In this document: positions 1 to 5,229 of the stretch, piece after piece | How the letters are laid out: every line of letters starts with the position of its first letter | Position numbering within the stretch: position 1 is the first letter of the stretch | NCBI GenBank assembly: GCA_028702975.1 | Contig: JAQVNT010000131.1 | Location: 1-5,229 of the forward strand | Direction: 5' to 3' | DNA from: Candidatus Delongbacteria bacterium | Lineage (GTDB): Bacteria; UBA4055 | DNA length: 5,229 bases | Made by a program: the position numbers and the translations under genes | Notes under the pieces: generated by a model | Seen by the model: only the letters and a program-made list of their open reading frames with translations | The model's database searches: none | What the model was told of the DNA's origin: nothing

Positions 1-333
1 GTTCGCCATTGAGAGCACGCCTGCGGAATTGTGGTTGAGATCAGGATGGAACTCATCCGGGATCGTATATCCGGGTCCTCCTGTACCCGTCCCCAGCGGG
101 TCACCGTCCTGTATCACGAAACCCTGGATCACCCTGTGGAATATAAGGCCGTCATAAAATCCCGAATTAGTAAGGTCGATGAAATTATTCCCAGTAATAG
201 GAACCAGGTCCTCCCTGATCTGTCCTTTAAAATTTCCCATGGATGTGTACCACTGCACGACAGTTTGAGATGAAGCGAACCAACAGACAAGCATAAGCGA
301 TAAGGTCAGTATTTTCAGTCTCGAATTAAGCAT
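1..333 (-). CDS. Exported cyclophilin-type peptidyl-prolyl cis-trans isomerase (C-terminus cut by window edge)
   Basis: Translating the minus strand from the ATG at 333-331 gives 111 open residues up to the window edge; the rest of the gene lies outside. After an N-terminal hydrophobic stretch (about residues 7-20, following Arg5/Lys7), which I read as a Sec signal peptide with cleavage near residues 20-23, the protein becomes a cyclophilin. It shows MGNFKGQI (32-39), GFYDGLIFHRVIQGF (58-72), QDGDP (75-79), GTGTGGPGY (81-89) and the start of the SMAN motif (108-111). The catalytic-type residues Arg67, Phe72 and Gln75 line up with Arg55, Phe60 and Gln63 of human cyclophilin A. The family catalyses proline isomerisation during protein folding; with its signal this copy should act in the periplasm or cell envelope. 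An AGGAGG lies four bases before the ATG (338-343), which supports this start. The gene is divergent from the helicase. Family assignment is secure; exact location in the cell is inferred. Confidence 0.93.
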   Translation of the reverse strand, partial: MLNSRLKILTLSLMLVCWFASSQTVVQWYTSMGNFKGQIREDLVPITGNNFIDLTNSGFYDGLIFHRVIQGFVIQDGDPLGTGTGGPGYTIPDEFHPDLNHNSAGVLSMAN

Positions 334-363
334 AAACCCTCCTCTAATTTGAAGTCAGTCTGT

Positions 364-392
364 ATTTTAAGAAATTTTGCCCTTCATTACAA
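364..392 (-). promoter_or_regulatory. Candidate sigma-70-type promoter for the cyclophilin gene
   Basis: On the minus strand TTGTAA (plus positions 387-392) is followed after exactly 17 bases by TAAAAT (364-369). This matches the TTGACA/TATAAT consensus at 4/6 and 5/6 positions. A start a few bases downstream would leave a leader of roughly 25 bases holding the AGGAGG site at 338-343. The region is AT-rich, so chance matches are common; the ideal spacing and position raise the odds. Confidence 0.4.
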
Positions 393-429
393 GAGAATAT
401 ATATTTAAAATCCGTCCCGTTTATATAGC

Positions 430-458
430 TTGCTATTCCGCTTTATATTGCGTATATT
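430..458 (+). promoter_or_regulatory. Candidate sigma-70-type promoter for the helicase gene
   Basis: TTGCTA (430-435) and TATATT (453-458) are separated by 17 bases and match the -35 and -10 consensus at 4/6 and 5/6 positions. Transcription from here would give a leader of about 65 bases, AT-rich and without an obvious strong hairpin, ending in the A-rich stretch before the ribosome binding site. Nothing else is identifiable in the 334-531 intergenic region apart from this promoter, the opposite-facing candidate and the two leaders. Confidence 0.35.
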
Positions 459-516
459 CGGTCAACATTATTTTAAACCGAGTTTTAAATTAATCGAAAA
501 AGCATAAAAAAAACAC

Positions 517-534
517 AAAGAGGAAAAGAATTTG
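517..534 (+). promoter_or_regulatory. Ribosome binding site that fixes the TTG start of the helicase
   Basis: AAAGAGG (517-523) lies eight bases before the TTG at 532-534. The frame is closed just upstream by a TAA at 505-507. The first in-frame ATG comes only around residue 65, after the Q motif and the Walker A motif. A TTG start is therefore required for a functional enzyme. The site follows an A-rich leader from about 496 onwards. Confidence 0.75.
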
Positions 535-1782
535 GAAAATGATTCATTTAACACATTGAACCTGATCGAACCGGTCCTGAGAGCTATCGAAGAAGAAGGC
601 TACACTATACCTACACCGATACAGTCAAAGGCCATACCGCTCATACTTAACGGAAGAGACCTGCTTGGATGCGCACAGACGGGAACGGGAAAAACAGCAG
701 CTTTCGCAGTACCTATCCTGCAGATGATGAGCGCAAAACAGACTTATGAGAAAAAGAGAAAAGTAAAAGGTCTGATCCTTACGCCCACCAGAGAACTCGC
801 AATTCAGATAGAGGAAAGTTTCAATTCATACGGAAGGCACTTGAACCTTAAGAACAAGGTGATCTTCGGCGGAGTGAGTCAGCACGCACAGGTATCGGCT
901 CTAAAAAGCGGCGTCGATATCATCATAGCTACTCCGGGAAGGCTTTTGGACCTTATGGGTCAGGGTTACATTTCGCTTAAAGACATCGAATATTTCGTAC
1001 TCGACGAAGCTGACAGAATGCTCGACATGGGTTTTATTCACGACATAAAGAAAGTTCTGGCCGTACTGCCCAAAAAGAGACAGTCGCTGTTCTTTTCAGC
1101 CACGATGCCGCCTGAGATAGTCAAGCTCGCGGGAACAATACTTGTAAATCCTGCGGAAGTATCGGTAACCCCAGTCTCATCGACCGTTGACACTATAGAC
1201 CAGTATGTTTATTTCGTGGACAGAGTGAACAAGAACAAGCTGCTCGTTGATATCTTAAAGGATAAGAAAATAAAAACCGCACTGGTATTTACCAGAACAA
1301 AGCACGGTGCCGACAAAGTTGTCAAAGTGCTCCAGAAAATGAATGTGACCGCCGAAGCCATTCACGGAAATAAGGCTCAGAACGCAAGGCAGAGAGCTCT
1401 GTCGAACTTCAAGTCGCAGGCTACACGCGTACTTGTAGCTACTGACATCGCGGCAAGAGGGATCGATGTGGATAATCTTGAATATGTGATAAACTTCGAA
1501 ATGTCCAACATAGCCGAAATGTATGTTCACAGAATAGGCAGAACAGGCAGAGCGGGAGCAAAAGGAACTTCATATTCATTCTGCGACGCGGAAGAGAAAG
1601 CGTACCTGAAGGATGTCGAGAAACTCATATCGAAGAAGATCCCGGTAATAGACGAACACCCTTATCCTTTAATAAATCATAATCCGATCAAGGAAGTCAA
1701 AAAGCCGTTTGTCAGAAAACCTTCCGAGAATTCAGTGAAGAAAGCTGCCGAGAACAAAAAACGCAGATATAATCAGAATTAG
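532..1782 (+). CDS. rhlE: RhlE-type DEAD-box ATP-dependent RNA helicase
   Basis: This 416-residue protein uses ATP to unwind or remodel RNA duplexes in the cytoplasm. Relatives act in ribosome assembly, RNA decay and cold adaptation. All family motifs are present in order: Phe6 plus the Q motif YTIPTPIQ (24-31), motif I AQTGTGKT (48-55), Ia PTRELA (85-90), GG (113-114), Ib TPGR (134-137), II DEAD (158-161), III SAT (189-191), IV LVFTRTK (251-257), V ATDIAARG (303-310) and VI HRIGRTGR (333-340). RhlE-specific signatures include DEADRMLDMGFIHDI, FTRTKHGA and AIHGNK. The tail after about residue 380 is short and rich in Lys/Arg, probably an RNA-binding extension; it is shorter than in E. coli RhlE. 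Translation starts at TTG. The gene is divergent from the cyclophilin and about 100 bases ahead of the mannosidase, with no clear terminator between them. No catalytic residue appears to be missing. The exact RNA targets cannot be told from sequence. Confidence 0.96.
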   Translation: MENDSFNTLNLIEPVLRAIEEEGYTIPTPIQSKAIPLILNGRDLLGCAQTGTGKTAAFAVPILQMMSAKQTYEKKRKVKGLILTPTRELAIQIEESFNSYGRHLNLKNKVIFGGVSQHAQVSALKSGVDIIIATPGRLLDLMGQGYISLKDIEYFVLDEADRMLDMGFIHDIKKVLAVLPKKRQSLFFSATMPPEIVKLAGTILVNPAEVSVTPVSSTVDTIDQYVYFVDRVNKNKLLVDILKDKKIKTALVFTRTKHGADKVVKVLQKMNVTAEAIHGNKAQNARQRALSNFKSQATRVLVATDIAARGIDVDNLEYVINFEMSNIAEMYVHRIGRTGRAGAKGTSYSFCDAEEKAYLKDVEKLISKKIPVIDEHPYPLINHNPIKEVKKPFVRKPSENSVKKAAENKKRRYNQN

Positions 1783-1828
1783 CGGCTTAAAATAATCTTT
1801 TCGCAAAATACTCTCCTCAAATAATTCC

Positions 1829-1857
1829 TTGAATTCCGGCTTTTATATTCATATACT
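1829..1857 (+). promoter_or_regulatory. Candidate sigma-70-type promoter for the mannosidase gene
   Basis: TTGAAT (1829-1834) and TATACT (1852-1857) are 17 bases apart and match the consensus at 4/6 and 5/6 positions. A start near 1864 would leave a leader of about 20 bases containing AGGAGG (1874-1879), four bases before the ATG at 1884. This would let the mannosidase and the following membrane-protein gene be expressed separately from the helicase. I see no clear operator palindrome overlapping it. Confidence 0.45.
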
Positions 1858-1883
1858 TCATTATAGAGCTAACAGGAGGAATT

Positions 1884-4800
1884 ATGTACGAAAAGATATA
1901 TACAGAAAGAATAAAGCAGTTCATCGACAGGATATCGGAGCTTAAATATTCGTCCCCTGTCCCTTTGAAAGCCGAATATATTTATGATAAGATCGAACCT
2001 ATACTGTTCGAAGATGCGGTGAAGGCTAAATTCAAACCGGTCAAAGTCGGTGACAGATGGGGAAAACTTTGGGGCTGCGCATGGTTCAGGTTCAAAGGAG
2101 AGACCCCCGCAGAATTCGAAGGAACCGAGGTCGGAGCTCTGATAGACCTTGACGGCGAAGGCTGCGTATTTTTGAAAGGCGTTCCCGACCAGGGTCTTAC
2201 GAACAAAACCGACTGGTATGTAAATTCCGGAAAATATTTTTACAGGCTGTCGAAGAAGGCGAAGGCGGGCGAGAAGTTCTCGATCATGGTCGAGGCGGGC
2301 GCCAACGGGCTGTTCGGGAAGAGCAAAGACGAGTTCAGGCTCAAAAAAGCCGAGCTCGTGATCTTTGACAAAAAGGCCGAAAAGCTCGAATACGATATGA
2401 CCGTCCTTTTTGACCTGATGAAAAAGCTCCCCGAAAACAGCCCGAGAAAGAAGAAACTTCTTTACGGCCTTAACCAGTGCGTTAATGCCTTTGGCGCCGG
2501 CGAAGGAACGGACAGGGCGCTGAAAATAACCCATGAGCTGCTTTCAATGAAAGCCAACGAGAGCGCCATGACCGTTTACTCGGTGGGGCATGCCCACACT
2601 GATCTCGCATGGCTGTGGCCTGTGCGCGAAACGAGGCGGAAGGCCGGCAGGACTTTCTCTACCGCCCTGAAACTGCTGGATGAGTACCCCGAATATATTT
2701 TCGGGTCTTCCCAGCCGCAGTTGTACCAGTGGGTCAAAGAGGATTATCCCGTACTTTATGAAAAAATTAAAAAGGCAGTTAAAAAAGGACGCTGGGAAGT
2801 TCAGGGCGCAATGTGGGTTGAGCCGGACATGAACATCACTTCCGGAGAGTCGCTGGTCAGGCAGTGCCTGTACGGGAAGAAATTCTTTTCCGACGAGTTC
2901 GGGATCGAAGTCAAGAACCTGTGGCTCCCCGATGTATTCGGTTATTCCGCAGCACTACCGCAGATACTCAAAAAATCAGGCGTCGATGTATTCATGACAC
3001 AGAAAATTTCATGGAACGAGACTAATAAATTCCCGCATCACACATTCTACTGGAAAGGCATCGACGGAACCGATATACTTACGCACTTCCTGCCGACGAA
3101 CGACTACAACCTCTCCAACCTGCCCTCAAAGCTGATAGAGAGCGAGGAAAGATACGCTCAGTCGGATGTTTCGGATGAATTCTTGAACCTCTACGGGATC
3201 GGGGACGGAGGAGGTGGTCCCTCACCTGTTCACATTGAGCTGGGCTTGAGGCAGCAGGACCTTGAAGGCGCACCGAAGTTCAAGTTCAGTAAAGCTCAGG
3301 ACTTTTTCGATAAAATTGCAAAAATCCCGAAAGCTGATCTGCCTAAATGGACAGGAGAACTCTATCTTGAGCTGCACAGGGGAACATATACTACGCAGTC
3401 TCTGATGAAAAAATACAACCGAGATCTGGAAATAGCTTTAAGAGACCTTGAATTTTTGGGCACATGGATCAAGAAATATCCCCAGGCGGAAGTCGAGAGA
3501 ATATGGAAGGATACTCTGCTCGACCAGTTCCACGACATTCTGCCCGGATCGTCTATCAACTGGGTCTATAAGGACGCTCACGATATGTCTGAATACAATT
3601 TCAACAAGATCCACGACATGTTCGAGAAATTCTTCAACCAGCTTTTCGATGTCAGGTATGATGATAAGCTTGAAGGATGTTATCTGGCCTATAATTCTCT
3701 GAGCTGGGAAAAGAACCTCCTCGTCAGCTTCCCTGTGCCTGAAAGAACAAACTATAAAGTCACCGGCGCGGACGGGAAAAAAATACCCTGGCTGATCAAT
3801 CACGGACGGATCGAGTTCTATGTAAAAGTGCCCCAGATGGGTTATACGGTATTTTCGGTCAGCAAGTGCAAAACCGTTTCCGAACAGAAGCACGAAGGCA
3901 AGGCTGAACTTAAGATCACGGAAAACGACATTATACTCGAGAATAAATTCATAAAAGTACTTCTCTGCGACGACGGGATGATACACTCCATTTTCGATAA
4001 AGAAAAGAACTTTGAGAGCGTAAAATGCGCGAACAGGCTTCTGATGTGGGACGATCTGCCGGTAAACTGGGAGGCATGGGACATCAACCATTACTATAAA
4101 GAGACTACGCCCGAACAGGCCAAGAGGATCAGTCTTGAAATACTTGCGGACAACGGACATCTTGTGGGTATTGAGCAGGTCATGAGCATAGGTAATTCCA
4201 CGATCGTTCAGAGAATAACGCTTTCTTCCGATTCGAGAGAGATCAGGATCGAGAACTTTGCCGACTGGAACGAAGAGAAGAAATTTTTGAAAGCCTGCGC
4301 CGAAACTAATATCATCTCAAATACCGCAACTTACGAGATTCAGTACGGCAACATAAAAAGACCTGCTCACTTCAACACCAGCTGGGACGCGGCAAAATTC
4401 GAAGTTCCCGCGCACAGATATGCGGATATTTCCCAGCCCGATTACGGATTTTCGATCCTGAACGACTGTAAATACGGTCATATCATAAATAACGGCCGTA
4501 TCGAACTATCTCTGCTCAGAAGCACGAAAAGCCCCGACGAATCGGCTGATATGGGCAGTCACCAGTTCACTTTCTCATACTATCCGCACTGCGGAAATCT
4601 TGAAAGCTCGGACACTCTTAAGATCGCGCATGAACTCAACGATCCCGCATCGATAATTCCGCTCAAGAAACTTCCGAAAATAGAAGAGAGGTCGTTCTAC
4701 AGCCTCGAGACCTGCACGGTAAAGCTCGAGACCGTCAAACCTTCCGAAGACGGAAAGGGTATTATTTTAAGGCTGTATGAAACAATGGGTGCTAACGATA

Positions 4801-4946
4801 ATACTGTACTAAATCTGGAAGGCAAATACGATATCTTTGAATCGAATCTTATCGAGACGGAGTTCAAGCCGTTTAAGAAGAACACATCTTCGGTCGAGCT
4901 TAAATTCACGCCCTTCGAGATCAAGACACTGTACCTGAAAAAATAA
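1884..4946 (+). CDS. GH38 alpha-mannosidase, cytosolic Man2C1/Ams1 type
   Basis: This 1020-residue enzyme is predicted to release terminal alpha-linked mannose from oligosaccharides by the retaining, metal-dependent GH38 mechanism. Domains in order: an N-terminal beta-rich Ams1-like domain (about 1-225, with WGKLWGCAWFRF at 59-70), the GH38 catalytic barrel (about 230-500), the three-helix mid domain (about 500-590) and the C-terminal beta-sandwich domains (about 595-1020). Expected zinc ligands are His238 and Asp240 (GHAHTD, 235-240), Asp350 in WLPDVFGYS, which is also the nucleophile, and His498 in YLELHRGTYTTQ. Asp441 in GDGGGGP is a candidate acid/base. The length matches the roughly 1000-1040 residues of this class, so the gene is complete. 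There is no signal peptide or membrane segment, so it should act in the cytoplasm on imported or recycled mannosides. AGGAGG at 1874-1879 supports the start. Family is certain; linkage preference (alpha-1,2, 1,3 or 1,6) cannot be read from sequence. Confidence 0.96.
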   Translation: MYEKIYTERIKQFIDRISELKYSSPVPLKAEYIYDKIEPILFEDAVKAKFKPVKVGDRWGKLWGCAWFRFKGETPAEFEGTEVGALIDLDGEGCVFLKGVPDQGLTNKTDWYVNSGKYFYRLSKKAKAGEKFSIMVEAGANGLFGKSKDEFRLKKAELVIFDKKAEKLEYDMTVLFDLMKKLPENSPRKKKLLYGLNQCVNAFGAGEGTDRALKITHELLSMKANESAMTVYSVGHAHTDLAWLWPVRETRRKAGRTFSTALKLLDEYPEYIFGSSQPQLYQWVKEDYPVLYEKIKKAVKKGRWEVQGAMWVEPDMNITSGESLVRQCLYGKKFFSDEFGIEVKNLWLPDVFGYSAALPQILKKSGVDVFMTQKISWNETNKFPHHTFYWKGIDGTDILTHFLPTNDYNLSNLPSKLIESEERYAQSDVSDEFLNLYGIGDGGGGPSPVHIELGLRQQDLEGAPKFKFSKAQDFFDKIAKIPKADLPKWTGELYLELHRGTYTTQSLMKKYNRDLEIALRDLEFLGTWIKKYPQAEVERIWKDTLLDQFHDILPGSSINWVYKDAHDMSEYNFNKIHDMFEKFFNQLFDVRYDDKLEGCYLAYNSLSWEKNLLVSFPVPERTNYKVTGADGKKIPWLINHGRIEFYVKVPQMGYTVFSVSKCKTVSEQKHEGKAELKITENDIILENKFIKVLLCDDGMIHSIFDKEKNFESVKCANRLLMWDDLPVNWEAWDINHYYKETTPEQAKRISLEILADNGHLVGIEQVMSIGNSTIVQRITLSSDSREIRIENFADWNEEKKFLKACAETNIISNTATYEIQYGNIKRPAHFNTSWDAAKFEVPAHRYADISQPDYGFSILNDCKYGHIINNGRIELSLLRSTKSPDESADMGSHQFTFSYYPHCGNLESSDTLKIAHELNDPASIIPLKKLPKIEERSFYSLETCTVKLETVKPSEDGKGIILRLYETMGANDNTVLNLEGKYDIFESNLIETEFKPFKKNTSSVELKFTPFEIKTLYLKK

Positions 4947-4951
4947 GGAGG
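4945..4951 (+). promoter_or_regulatory. Ribosome binding site overlapping the mannosidase stop codon
   Basis: AAGGAGG shares its first two bases with the TAA stop of the mannosidase (4944-4946) and lies seven bases before the ATG at 4959. Ribosomes ending the upstream gene are placed directly at this site, so the two genes are probably translationally coupled as well as co-transcribed. Confidence 0.8.
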
Positions 4952-4958
4952 ACCGACC

Positions 4959-5229
4959 ATGAAAGACAAAACTCCGCATATACTTCTGGGGCTGTACATA
5001 GCTGAATTCATTATCTGCGGGATATCACCTTTTCACAGAGGCGTCTGGTGGGCAGAGAATGTACCGATCATGCTGATCGTTATTGCGGCGGTGATAATAT
5101 CGAAATATTTCAGATTCACCCCGACAGCTTATATAATGATGTTCTTTCTGGTATTTTTGCACACGATAGGCGGACATTACACTTTTGAGAGAGTCCCTTT
5201 CGGATTTGTGTCAGACATGTTCGGCTTCG
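4959..5229 (+). CDS. DUF2238 (E. coli YjdF-like) integral membrane protein, C-terminus cut by window edge
   Basis: The first 90 residues of an open frame run off the window. Three hydrophobic segments are visible: about residues 8-22, 35-48 and 56-72. The family pattern is recognisable in SPFHRGVWWAENVP (23-36) and in the stretch FLHTIGGHYTFERVPFG (66-82), which resembles the conserved H-x-IG-x-HYT-x-x-x-VP-x-G block of DUF2238 proteins. E. coli YjdF is an inner-membrane protein of this family, and no function is established for it as far as I know; it is not the same family as B. subtilis YjdF. Members are usually about 200 residues with several membrane helices, so over half is missing here. 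The gap to the mannosidase is 12 bases with a ribosome binding site overlapping its stop, so both form one operon. A role with the mannosidase is inference from position only. Nothing in the visible part suggests a sugar transporter. Confidence 0.8.
   Translation, partial: MKDKTPHILLGLYIAEFIICGISPFHRGVWWAENVPIMLIVIAAVIISKYFRFTPTAYIMMFFLVFLHTIGGHYTFERVPFGFVSDMFGF

Noticed and set aside
31..273. 80-codon open frame on the plus strand
   Set aside because: It lies antisense to the well-supported cyclophilin gene, has no ribosome binding site of note and resembles no protein family.
280..290. Possible lipobox cysteine (Cys17) in the cyclophilin signal
   Set aside because: The preceding residues are M-L-V rather than the usual L-A/S-G/A, so an ordinary Sec signal is the better reading.
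471..492. Repeated TTTTAAA elements as a possible operator
   Set aside because: Two short AT-only copies 12 bases apart in an AT-rich spacer are expected by chance; the inverted pairing is imperfect.
1783..1815. Possible terminator after the helicase
   Set aside because: Only a weak GCG/CGC plus AAAA/TTTT pairing with a four-base bulge can be drawn, and no T-tract follows.
1869..2534. 221-codon open frame on the minus strand
   Set aside because: It is antisense to the N-terminal part of the mannosidase, whose reading frame is clearly the coding one; its translation looks like reverse-strand shadow sequence.
3438..4160. 240-codon open frame on the minus strand
   Set aside because: Long, but fully antisense to conserved mannosidase sequence, with no recognisable motif and no start signal.
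4959..5229. Parallel with the B. subtilis mannose operon gene yjdF
   Set aside because: The shared name is a coincidence: that protein and its riboswitch belong to a different family, and no such riboswitch is visible in the 12-base gap here.

Overview
The window comes from a bacterium of moderate GC content. The genes carry strong AGGAGG-type ribosome binding sites, arginine is mostly encoded by AGA/AGG, and the promoter candidates look sigma-70-like. One gene encodes a cyclophilin with an export signal, which fits an envelope with a periplasm. The strong Shine-Dalgarno (SD) sequences argue against a typical Bacteroidota genome, where such signals are weak. A poorly sampled Gram-negative-type lineage is possible, but the phylum cannot be fixed from this sequence.

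Layout: (1) Positions 1-333, minus strand: the N-terminal 111 residues of an exported cyclophilin-type peptidyl-prolyl isomerase, cut by the window edge. (2) Positions 334-531: a divergent AT-rich intergenic region with one promoter candidate in each direction and an A-rich leader ahead of the helicase. (3) Positions 532-1782, plus strand: a complete RhlE-type DEAD-box RNA helicase that starts at TTG. (4) Positions 1783-1883: a short spacer with a good promoter candidate and no convincing terminator. (5) Positions 1884-4946, plus strand: a complete 1020-residue GH38 alpha-mannosidase of the cytosolic Man2C1/Ams1 type. (6) Positions 4959-5229, plus strand: the first 90 residues of a DUF2238 (E. 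coli YjdF-like) integral membrane protein, whose ribosome binding site overlaps the mannosidase stop codon.

How the genes fit together: the mannosidase and the membrane protein are almost certainly co-transcribed and probably translationally coupled. The helicase may have its own transcript or read through into them. The cyclophilin is transcribed separately in the opposite direction. The mannosidase lacks a signal peptide and so should act on imported or internally generated mannosides. No transporter or sugar regulator lies in the window. The window is mostly ordinary housekeeping and carbohydrate-metabolism sequence. I see no mobile element, CRISPR array, RNA gene or clearly new defence-like system. 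The least explained item is the tight pairing of the mannosidase with a membrane protein of unknown function.
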